A stretch of DNA of 64,000 bases, from contig NC_057013.1 of assembly GCF_000002595.2 (NCBI RefSeq), positions 1,378,501-1,442,500 on the forward strand, in the 5' to 3' direction. How positions within the stretch are numbered: position 1 is the first letter of the stretch; every line of letters begins with the position of its first letter. The notes below the pieces were generated by a model. The model saw only the letters and a list, made by a program, of their open reading frames with translations. It did no database searches and was not told the DNA's origin. Shown piece after piece: positions 1 to 10,700 of the stretch. The DNA comes from Chlamydomonas reinhardtii (lineage: Eukaryota > Chlorophyta > Chlorophyceae > Chlamydomonadales > Chlamydomonadaceae). The position numbers and the translations under genes are program-made.

Positions 1-3000
1 CACGGTTGGCTGGCCGTACAAGGGTGTGACGCCAGGCTGGCTGACGCTCAGGCCCGTGCCAGCAAATGTAGCGCGCACCATAATGGTCGTGGTAGACCCC
101 GTCGGCAGGCCCGACATTGAGTCGGCTCCCGCTCGCGGCGTGCCCACATCCATGGCTGCAGAGGCCTGCAGCATTGTGATCTGCCTGCTGCTAGCCCGCG
201 CCACGACCAGGGCGGCGTCCATGACAGCGTCGCTGCCGCTGGCGGACAGCCCGCTCGCCCCTGCCGCGCCCCCGTCACCGGTGTTGCAGGAAGAGGCCCT
301 CGCCGCCGTGTTCACAGTCTCCACCAGCGGCGTGTTCGAAAGGCTCCAGCGGGCCCGGGCGCTCCGTGCTGCTGCCACCGGAGCCCATTCGGCCGCAGCG
401 GCGGCGGCCGTCGGGTCTAGTTGCATCAGCGCCAGAGACGGCGCTGCCTGCGCCGACGACACCTCTGCGACAGGCTCGTCTAGGCCTAGGTTCCGTCGCG
501 AGCGCGTGGTCGTGGAGAGCACTGACGCGGGGAGGGGCAGGGGCTCCCGCTCGATGTTCGGGGGCAGGTCCAGGGACCTGAGCATCCACCGTGGTCCCTG
601 GGAGCGGCCCCCAGCGAGTTGCCCGGCCAGCGGCGGAAGTATGCCCGAGTCCGCAGCTAGGAGTCCGTTTTCGGACTGCTTGGGCGTCTCATTGCCCTGG
701 GCTAGCGCCATCGTTGCGGCCATGGAGGCGCCGGTGAGCAGCTCCAACGCATCTCCTCCCCTCGCCTCCACCGCCACCACCGCGCCGTCCGGGTGCTGCA
801 ACAGCTCCTGCGGCCAGTCCTGGTGCAGCAGCGCCAGCTGGCAGGCGGTGGCGAAGGCCAGTGCGCTGGCGGGACAGGGGAAGGCGATGATGAACGAGTC
901 GCCCTCTGCATATTGGTTTGGGGCACACGGTGGCATGAGTAGCGAGGTTGAGAGGTAGCGGCGTATCATGTGGTATAACAGCGGCGTACCGACCAACACG
1001 TACCAGTCGCGCTCTCGTAGCCGTCATGCGCCGGAATGAGCTTGCGAAAGGTGGCGTGGTGCATCTTCAGCGCCGCGTCCATGGTGGTCACGCTCAGCTC
1101 CTCCCACAGCCGCGTGCTGTTCTGAATATCTGTGATTGTTTGCACCACGGAGGTCAGGAAGTTTGAGTCGTGCCGATGCATGGGGCTCCATCCACACTCT
1201 CTAGTATAACTCACCACCCTGCTGGCTACCCGCTTACCGCTGATGAGCAGGGTGGTGTCAACGCCCGCACGTGGAGCCCGCACGCGCCCCAAGAGGTCTC
1301 GGTTGCGGCGCCGCAGCCGCAGCGCAACAAAAACGAGCGTCAGCACCGACAGCAGTACGGCTGTGATCAGGCCCACAAGCAGGCCAGCCAGCGCACCGTG
1401 GCCGATGAGCTCGCCGCCTGTGGGGCAAAGAAAAGCAAGGGGACAGAGGCTCGCCACCGTGCATGCAAAGCATACAAGCAAGCAGCGCGCCGCCTGTGTT
1501 TTGCAGGCACGTGCCCGCAGGCATAGCCGTGCCGTGCCACGCAGCCGGCCATTTGGGGCACTGCTCACACGGCAACAGGCCCGTCTGCCTCTGCACACCC
1601 TACTGCTGCACTCCAAAAATATCCCTACCGCGTCCCATCACACACCTTGCCCACCAGCGGACCCGTGTGCAGTTGCTACTGGTGGCGTCCACACCGGGGC
1701 GTTCACCGCATCCTCATAGGTGGAACGAAGCAGGTCCGCGCCAAAAGCCTGCTCCATCATGTCTGTGGGCGCGGGCGCACACCGCGGCACATATAGCCGA
1801 AGCCGGCATTGGCAAATGAAGGCGTCTTACTCAAGCCACTGTCACTGCAGCTAGCAGGCAGGCGGCGCAAACCCTTTTAATGCCAATGCAGATATTTCCA
1901 AAACGTGCCGTCAACGCGAAGCACGTGACGTGCAGCAGCACGTACCCATGATGCGCATGACCTCCGCCGTGGCGTTCGCCACCGCCTGCTCGCCGGCGGG
2001 CGGCTCCAACACGTACGCGGCCTGCGAGAGCGCCCACTTGGCAAAGTTGACCAGGATGGGCGAGGTGACGTCGCCGGCGGCGTTGGGCGAGTGCGTGCCG
2101 TGCAGCAGGACCGCCATGTAGGACTGCGAGGATGGGCGGGCGCGCAATGCAAACAGCCGGGTGCAGCAGGTTCAGGCAGCGGAAAGTCAAGCCAGCAGCA
2201 GCATGCAAGCACACGTACGGCGGTGCCCACAGGGCGCAGCAACCACCCAACCAACCCGCCCGGGCACCATGTACGACTCGGAACAACCGACGCCAGGGCG
2301 CCTGCTACGCACCCTCCCGTGAACACACGGCACCCGGCGCCCCGGCCAGGCCCGCACCTGCATGGTGTCGTTGCCGAGGCCCAGCGACAGGTAGGGCTGC
2401 ACGTCGAACGGCCGCCGCAGCAGCTCCCACCACCGGGCGCGCATGTAGCTGTGCGGGTTGCCGGTGATGCCGGTGCTCTCGTTGGCCAGCGGGAAGCCCA
2501 CGCGGCGCCGCGCGGCCGCCATCACACCGCCGCGCAGGATGGCCACACGAGCGACCAGCGTGTCCACTGCCTCGCCAAGCGCCTCGAAGCGACGCGCTGG
2601 TGACGTGGTGTCGCCCACTACAAGGTGAGCGTTGCAAAGGCGACGCTGGTGTGTTACGCACGTGTGTTAGGGTACAACATCGGCCGTACAACATGGATGG
2701 GCTACTCCGGAAACCCCTAAGCTGCCCATCCCCTCCCCCAGCAAAGCCGCATCGTCCAGGATGTGCCCTCACCTGTCGACGCCTGGTACCGCACGAAGTG
2801 CTGGACCATCACCGAATACGGCGCGCGGTTGAGCAGCGCCCAGCTCACAGCCGCATCCGCGGCCGGGCCCTGGCCCGGGCCTGCCCGGACTGCCTTTGCC
2901 TCCGCGGCCTCAAATGCCTTGGCCTCCGAGGGGTCGCATAGCACCTGCTGGTCTGTACCCGAGCCCCCACTCGCCACAGTCAGGGCAGCGGCGGCAGTGC

Positions 3001-4826
3001 TGGCACTTGCACCATCCGCGCCAGCGCTTCCGCCACCTCCGGGGTGGGTCGGCCCCGGCATGTACAGCAGGTCGTGGTTGGCGCTGACGCCGCACAGCTC
3101 CCAGTCGCACGTCACCAGCTGGCCCGACGTGCTGCTGCCGGCCCGCCGGTCCATCACCGTGCGGCTGCCGGGCAGCGAAGCCACAAGCAGCTGCGCCGCC
3201 GGGGGCCGCAGCGCCGCCACCCGCAGCCTCAACACCGACACGTCCCACTCAAACGTGATCATGCAATCCCCCGACAGGAAGTGGCTGCTTATGTCGGTGC
3301 ACTCGCGGTGCTCGCGCACACCCGGCTCCGGCGCGTTGTATGCCAGCATGCGCCGCAGCAGCCCCGTGGCGTGAACCCAGCCCGTGCTATTGGCCATGGG
3401 TGTCGCTGCCGGCGGCGGTTCTGCGAGGTCGTACAGGTACCCCTGTTCCGTGCCCTGAGTCTGCAGGATGCTTGCTGCCAGTGCCGCCCACACGTCACCC
3501 AGGCGCCCGCAGTCCGGGTGTGTGGTAATGCACAGCCCGTACTTGGGCAGGCTGCTGCTACTGCCCCCACTGCTGCTGCTGCGGCTGCTGTTGGCCAGGC
3601 GGTGCGCCTCCAGCAGCGCTATGAGCTGCTCCCAGTCGTCCGGCGGCGCGGCGCTGGGGACGTAGCCGCCGGCAGCCAGCGCCGCCAGCGCTTCGGCCCG
3701 GTAGTACATTGCTAGGTAGGTGCGTGGGTGCAGCAGCCCGCGCGGCTCCGTGTCGTTCACGCACACGTTCTCCGCCAGACTCGCGACGTAACCCGGCGCC
3801 AGCTGCTGGAAGGTGCCTGTCTTGGCGCGCATCCACGCATTGGACAGCGGCACTCCCGAGATGTCCGCCGAAATAATGGAGTAGCGGTCCTCGTTCATGA
3901 CCCTGCATGGTTGCCGGGAGCACGTGGTTGGCTTGTGGTTGGGTTGCCGTTGCAACGGTCTACAGGCCGGCCGGCCGCCCCCGAGGCACCGATAGACATG
4001 TCCGTGGAATAGATGAAAGTGACTAGACAAGCAGTATGGTGGTCGGCAATCGGTGGTCGGCAATAGAGGGGGTTCAGCACCGCCCGAGCCACTACTCACA
4101 AGTAGTCCTTGAAGGACCCGGCCGATGAGAAGGTGGCGAGCGCGGGCAAACCATCTGGCCTGTCGAACTGTTGTGTGGCGTAGGCAAGGCGACGGCAGGG
4201 CATGAGGAGGAAAGCGTCTCGCCCCGGGCACGCACGACGTCACTGCTGGCAGAGGCTACACAACAACAGCACCACCATCTGCTGCCGTCTGAGCCCAGTT
4301 TGCGCGACTGCACGCGCTGGCAAGATCCACATTCCACGTGCGCATGGCGCCAGGAGCTATCACCCTCCACCCTAAGCGAGTCCCCCAGCTAGCTGACGCG
4401 GTTGCCGTACGTTGCTACCCAACATAAATACGCTCCCGCCCGTCGTCTGCCTGCGCCGCTCACCACCGCTCCCTCCGCAATGCCGGCTGTTGCGGGGTCC
4501 CCCTGTAGCTCCTGCAGGTCGATCCAGCCCAGCCTGCCCACGCACGAGTGAGGGCATACAATACAGCAGACAGCAGCAGACAAGAGAACACGGTAGTTGG
4601 CTTGAGTGGCGACCATGAAGCTAATGGGTGTTGCTGCCAAACTGGCTGTCACGCGCTCGCAGATGACAGGGTAGGACGCTTCTAGCATGACGGTTCCAGT
4701 GAGCACAATTCGGGGGAGACATCCTTGCTAATGTTATCACTATGTGATGGCCCCAAACTCCTGTCCTCACCCGTTGAACCACGCAGGGAACCGCAGCCAT
4801 GTGACAGTGAAGTATTCGGTATTGTC
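1..4826 (-). CDS. Receptor-type nucleotide cyclase, copy A (3' part beyond window, 5' end unresolved)
   Basis: Predicted membrane receptor making cGMP or cAMP. The ectodomain resembles bacterial extracellular solute-binding proteins. Exons seen: 4771-4826 (DNTEYFTVTWLRFPAWFNG), about 4100-4167 (LPALATFSSAGSFKDYL), 2773-3902 (large ectodomain exon, ENVCVNDTEPRG, Ser-rich linker, NHDLLYMPG), 2358-2617, and an exon near 1910-2110 (ILVNFAKWALSQAAYVLE). A membrane exon follows near 1230-1420 (ALAGLLVGLITAVLL, then the basic stop LRLRRRNRD). The catalytic part starts near 1120 with DIQNSTRLWEEL, holding the metal-binding Asp, and GYESAT, and continues after a short intron (about 905-988) with EGDSFIIAFPCPASALAFA. 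From there the frame stays open to the window edge, so the second half of the catalytic region is outside. At least one exon between 4167 and 4771 and the signal-peptide exon were not identified; a hydrophobic MRVVCDNVW stretch near 4900 does not splice cleanly. Paralogue of the gene at 7758-15522. Family call firm; cGMP versus cAMP not decided. Confidence 0.85.
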
Positions 4827-4983
4827 CTGCAGTATGCAGTAAAAAAGAGAAGATAAGCTGAACCGAAGAGATACATAGCACAAGCCAATGCACGCCAAAC
4901 GTTGTCACACACCACGCGCATCATGGGCGCCGTCATCCGCACACCTTCGACCGGAGACTGCTGAGAAGGAGGGTGGGAGGGAT

Positions 4984-5215
4984 GTCTGGGCGAGCCATCC
5001 AGGGCATCGGGGTCGGAGACGCATCCAGCCGGCGCGGGCATCCAGCATAGCCCGGCCACATAACCTGCCTACCTGGGGGCGACCCGACCGGGGTATGCGA
5101 CAGTGCCCGCCCGGCCATCCAACAGTTCCGGGCCGACCCGACCCAGCCATCCACGCATGGGTCGCCGGCTCATCCCGCATCCCTGGGCCAACCCCAGCAC
5201 AGACATCCAGCAGAC
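4984..5215. repeat. Degenerate minisatellite, block 1
   Basis: Imperfect reiteration of a motif close to GCCATCCARCAGT, alternating with GGGCCGACCCGACC-like segments. Spacing between the CCATCC/GCATCC elements is irregular, about 20-35 bp. The same motif recurs at 5955-6125. Confidence 0.6.
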
Positions 5216-5954
5216 GCGAGCCAACCCATGCACACATCAGGTTTCCTGACTTGGAGAGCTGTTTGGAGAAAAGCTAAACCCATAGGAAGAAAAGCTCCTC
5301 CCTCTGGGCGGGGAACATGCTGGGGGTGTGCCGGTCGACACGGCCTGACATGGCGAACCCACCAAACCTCTTTTCGTCTTAATTTGTTTCATAATCATAT
5401 AAGCGTGTAGGTTGTTCTTTCTTAAGCTGCTGTTTGTCCGCTGAAAGCTGCAGCCACACAGCAAATCAACAAATAACTGTCGTCTTTCTAGCACGAATTC
5501 CTGGTTCCACGGGCATGGGATATAAACAACAACAGGAGTAGTCAAGCCCGTTCTTTGAGGCGCCCAGAAGCGGCCAGCGAGCCAGACGAACCACTGGTTC
5601 GCTTCGGCCATCTCGGGTGCCCCGGCCCCTTCTCGTCACAGTCTATGCCCACACCAATGAACACAACCTATTACATTTGCACAATTCATCGGGGTAAACT
5701 AGTGCGAACGCTGGACGTCTTCCGCAGAGACATCGTTTCGGGGTTTAGCGTTTAGCTATAAACGGCCGCTATAGCGTGAACATAGCTCATTATAGTATTG
5801 ATACTAAGGCGTAGCGAAGTTGTTCAATTCTGAGGGCATGACATGGGAAGCACAAAAACACGCTGTTCAAAGCGGCCTACCCCTGCAATACCCATGGCAT
5901 ACCCCCACGCTCCTCCCTGGTCCGCGGCGCAGTCATAACAGCACGCCGCGTGTT

Positions 5955-6125
5955 ACGTGCAGAGCCATTCAACAGTGCTGGGGTGACCCCGACCCAGCCA
6001 TCCAGCAGTTCCCGCCGGGCCATCCAGCATTCCCGGGTCGGCCCGACCGGGCCATCCAACAGTCCCCGCCGAGCCATCCGGTTGTCCCGCCCAGGCATCC
6101 AGCAGTGCTGGGCCGGCCCGCTCGG
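5955..6125. repeat. Degenerate minisatellite, block 2
   Basis: Second block of the motif seen at 4984-5215: successive GCCATCCAGCAGT / GCCATCCAACAGT elements joined by GGTCGGCCCGACCGG-type segments. Units are better preserved here than in block 1. About 0.75 kb of unrelated sequence separates the blocks. Confidence 0.65.
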
Positions 6126-7757
6126 GAACTGCAACAGTGCTTGGAAACGGGTAGTCCCAACCACGCAAAAACAGCCAATCCCCGAAATTCCCACCCTCCT
6201 GCTGAGAGTGCGTGCTCACACGAACCATACCGGCACCGCCCCTACGAGCTGCTCGCGACAAGTGTCATCCTGTCTGTTTGGCGTACACATGCCAAAGGCC
6301 GAAACATCGGTCGGCGTCTATACCGCGCCAGCGCCCCAACCTCAAACGTTGTGCGGGGCACACCCCACGTGGCTGGCAAGCAACCAACTTGTCACACTGA
6401 CGCTGTCGGCAGCCTCTAGTATGGGCATATTAGCGCACCTGGGTACATGCCGAACTCGCTAAAAGTGATGCTGTGGCAGCCAGCGACAAGTTGCCTGCAC
6501 TCGCGCTGCGTGACCATCGCCAGTTAAAAGCATTTCGCCGCTCAGCATTTTACTTCAGTATACGATATGTCACACTAGCAGCTGCAACTATGCTCACCTG
6601 CATTCTGACGCCAGCTCATACGCGCAAGCAGCGCCAAATACTCCGGAAGGGCTCGTCGCGTTCTGCTGCTGCAACTTCCGACTCTGAGACTCCGCGACAC
6701 AAATGCTTATGGTTATGACAGTCAGGTATCTTGCAAGTTGTGTCAGCCCTTTCACGCCCACTTGCGTCATTACTAGCTTTTGTTCAGCCCATGGGCACCA
6801 TCAGCATACGTAAGATAAGTCTGACGGAGTATGTTAGTATGTACTTCAATGGCCGAGGGTCCCTTTACAATGGGCAATTCGTACGGAGCCGACAAAGCAA
6901 GCAGGCTGTGCAAAACTGCAAACTGTATCAGTATCGACGGGTGCATCTGGACACAGGTTATGGAGAAATTTTGTGGCGCTAGCCTGGGGATGTTGCGCGA
7001 CGGTGTCCCGCGCACAGCCCCAGTCGATTGTCCGGGCCTTATCATCTTCTCCTGGTCAGGCCGCTCCCCCCCCCCTCGCCCAGGCGCCGCGCCCCACCCG
7101 CACGGAGCGGCCACCACCGGCCACCATACAGCGACAGGACAGCCTTCGTATGCGTTTCATACTGCTCCCGGGCCCGGCATGAAACAGCACCCCCAATAGC
7201 TGGAACACCGACACCAGCCGTTCTTAAATACCGAGCCCAGAGCAAATGGCAGCAGCACATAATCCCCACATCAATACACTGCTACTGTAGCCCTCAGCGA
7301 AATATGCACGCGCAAGATCCGCACACGGTAGCCGTAGACCCTGACGGAAGTCTACAGCATCATAGAAACCTAAGTACAGCGCTGACAGACCGTGCAGCCT
7401 CCAGTTTCCACGCATCATGGACATGACTAAAGATCATGAATGTAAACACGGGTTGCAAAGCGTCCCAAAACATCGGCATGGCCTGCACTGCCCTTACTAA
7501 TTGTTGCACTCGTATGATCGTATCAGCGTGACAACGCAAGCCCACAGTTCATTCACACCAGTATTCACGAACATAAATGATGTTGCTTCGACGCCCTGCG
7601 CCGCGCACAATAAGAAAATCGTTGCATGCTGGCCCTGCCGTTTGCGCGACGGTGTGCCGAAAGTGTGACATACTGCAACATTCATTGCGTCCTGACATAG
7701 GCTGCATGACCCGGCCGAAGGCAGGGGCCGGCACTGCTTTTGCAGCAACGACGCCAC

Positions 7758-10700
7758 TCAGCAGCCCTCGCGCTGGCACTGGAATATCTCCACAGGTGAC
7801 GTGATGCCCTTCAGAGCCACCTTGCCCAGGCTCACGCCCACAAGCTGCTGGCTGCTGCCCGGCAGCGGCACCGCCGCCATGCCCGCCTCGCACGCCGCCC
7901 ACACGGCGCCGCTGCAAAGCACCTGGCCCGGGCTGGCGGTGCCGGCGATGCGGGCCGCCCTGTTCATGACGCGGCCACGGTAAGACAGCCGGCCCGACGA
8001 CTCCGTGAGGCTGTAGGTCACCGGGCCCACGTCCAGACCAACCTGGATGGGCGTGGAGCGCGCACGCAGAGGCGGAGACAGGTGCGAGTGCGTTCAGGGG
8101 GCACGGCGAGTGGGCGACTGGGGCTGCAGTTACCGTACTGCGCAATGGAAACCCAACGGGCGACGGCCTGTCTCCCAACCCAAAAGCGCAGAGGGTGCCA
8201 ACGTGCGTTGAACGTATGCGAGTTCTCACCTTCACACGAAGGCCGCGCTCGGTGGTGCGCCGCTCTGCCGCCGCCACGACCCGGGTGCTGCCAGCCCGGA
8301 GCAGCGCAAGTGCGTCAGTGCCGGCCAGCTGCGGATTCGAGTGCGACTGGTGCAGCCATGACAGCTGCGGTGGCGAAGCCGACACTGGTGCCGGCGTGAA
8401 CGCAGGCGCCAAGGCACCCAGCCGCGGGTCAGCTGGGCCCAGCGGCGAGGGGCTGGGCGCGCGCCCACCGCGAGTAGAATGAAACGAGGCTGCATGCGGG
8501 GCCAGGGCACTAGCAGCCGCGTACATGGTCGCGGCATTCGTAACCGCGCCTGGGGATACAGTCAGGACCTGTGGTGGAAGCGTGTGGTGGGGACCTTCAT
8601 TGATCATGGACCTCATGCGTTAGGGATGAAGGCCCTTTGCTGCGAGGATGAAGACATTCGCGCGTCACGTTCATGAAGCATGTGCATTGGGATACTTGTG
8701 GATACTGCACCCATGTGCGCAGGTGCAGGACGTGGCGTGCAAACGCGCATGGCAGCCGCCCCCTGCCGCCTCACCTCCTCACACAGCTCATGCGCCAGAA
8801 GCTCCTCCTCCCACACCTGCGCCAGCGGACGCAGCAGCAGGAGCATCGCACAGCAGTGCATGCACTTCATACCATGGCACACCGGGTTCAGTCGCACACA
8901 CACGCCGCCGCAAGCGTCACGTTCTGCTCACGCACGACAGCACCACCCTGCACTCACCAGCTCTCGCAGCGCCTCCACCGTGTCGAGCGCCCACTCCACA
9001 GCCGCCCGCGGGGATCCGAACGCCGCCAGCACCAGCCCATCGCCGCCCTCCACCAAATAACCACCGCTGCGGCCACGGAAGTCCAAGGCGGCGCCGTGCT
9101 CAGTGGTCTCCTCCGCACCCATCAGCAGCCCGCATGCCAGGCGCTGGAACTGGTCCAGGGCCCGGCTGGCGGGACCGGGCAGCTCCGTCAGCAGAGTGGA
9201 GGCGCCCACGACTTTCTGCATGGGGCACAAGAAAGACAGGGACATGCACCAAAAAGCCAGCGCCATAATCACGTTGCTGCAAGAAAGGTTCTGACGCCTG
9301 CCCTTCGTGTCGCAGGTGCAATCTGTCCATCTCAGTCATACCACGCGCCCCCTGCGCCCTCCGCTACCCCGTCCTCCCTCATACACGCACCATGAATGCA
9401 ATGGTGACGCTGCCAGTGGGCGCTGCCAGACTGCCCAGCTGCACCTGCCGCAAGGTGCGCAGCGGCGGCGTGTGCGCCAGCCGGCACAGCAGCGAGGCCG
9501 GCACCGCCACGAAGAGTGCCACCTGCCCTGAAATGGCCTCCGCAGCCTGTGTCGCCGCCACGCACGCGCCGTCGCCTCCATCGTTCAATGTCAGCATCAC
9601 GTGCTCCGCAAACACGTTTGACGAGGCTGCGACCTCACCGCCCTTCAGGGACGCTGGGAGCGCCGTGGGCGGCTTATTCGAAAGAACGTGGTGCCCCGCA
9701 TAGGCAATGACAATGCCGTGGGCCTTGCGAGGTACGTGTTCTGCGGCGCCCGAGGCGGCGGAAGTGCAGTTGCGGTAGCGCGCGAACGCCGCAGCGGACA
9801 GGGTCACGAGGCCGCCGTGTGCCGCGTCGGACACTGTGGGAAGTGGCATGGGCGGGCTTGGATGTTATGGTGAGGGCCGGCAAATGCAGACAAGCCGAGC
9901 GCCCATGTGAAGAGCCCGAGAATGCATGCATACCCTGCGCAAGTTACCCTGGTCACCGCGCTGCCCTCACCTAGCTTCGCAGTTTCCGCAAACGGACCTG
10001 CGGTTGCGCCATACACACAAAGGCGGTTACGAATCCAAGTTCCACACATGTAAAACAGCAAACCCTTACCATGCATGGGCTCCAGCGTTTCACTCACCCG
10101 TGTACTGAAAAGTTGAGTTGACTCGGTTCCACACGACGTGCCGCCCGTCGTCCAGGCCGCAATGCATGCCCATTCGCACGCGGGGGCCCCGGAAGCAAGT
10201 GATTTTGGCACTGTTGCCGTGACCCAAGGCTCCGCTGTGGGAATACGCCGTCTGGTGGTGAAGTAAGGCAGAGCTCTGTCAGTGTGGGGCGCTTAGGTTG
10301 CCAGACGGACCCAATGACCCCCCCCTGCGGTTGTACGGCATGTTCCGGTGCAATGCAATGCAGCAGCACAGGCGGGCAGCAGCACACGCGGGCGGCAGCA
10401 CACGCGGGCGGCAGCACGCTCAACGCACCTGTATCAGGCGCCGCAGAGGTGTCACAGCCCCGCCTAGTCCTCCCGTCGCTGGTCCGCTGATTCCAGTGCC
10501 CGCGCTGCTCGTCACGCTCTCTGGTGGATACATCATGGCCAGGACCCGACCCCAAGTTGTACCGATGGACGCAGTTGCTGCCGTGATGCCTGACACTGCA
10601 GCCAGTGTGGAGTAGCTAGTTGTACTAAAGGGTTCAACGTCTGAACCAGGTGTCGCCTGCACCTGCCCGGCATGATCTCCAGGCTCGTGATGTAACGCGC

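Larger units (their letters stand above)
4827..7757. other. Intergenic spacer between the tandem cyclases
   Basis: No convincing coding exon was found, apart from a possible unplaced first exon of cyclase copy A near 4830-5060. The stretch holds two blocks of a degenerate minisatellite (listed separately) and a more AT-rich middle part (about 5240-7000) with a short inverted repeat GCTATA/TATAGC at 5755-5775. It should also contain the promoter of copy A and the terminator of copy B. Confidence 0.5.

Noticed and set aside
26-958. 310-codon open frame on the plus strand at the left edge
   Set aside because: It runs antisense to the cyclase A exon that encodes EGDSFIIAF and its continuation. 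It has no domain, and open antisense frames are common in this GC-rich DNA.
4900-5059. Hydrophobic stretch MRVVCDNVWRALACAMYLFG as the cyclase A signal peptide
   Set aside because: Attractive by position and hydrophobicity, but the only donor near it would leave an intron of about 60 nt and no clean phase to exon 4771-4826, so it is not included in the gene model.
5755-5775. Inverted repeat GCTATA/TATAGC as a transposon end or terminator
   Set aside because: A 6-bp stem with a 9-nt loop in AT-richer DNA is expected by chance, and no matching second end or target duplication was seen.
10371-10425. Repeated GCAGCACACGCGGGCG units as a possible CRISPR-like array
   Set aside because: Units are contiguous with no spacers, only about three copies, and lie in an intron of a eukaryotic gene.
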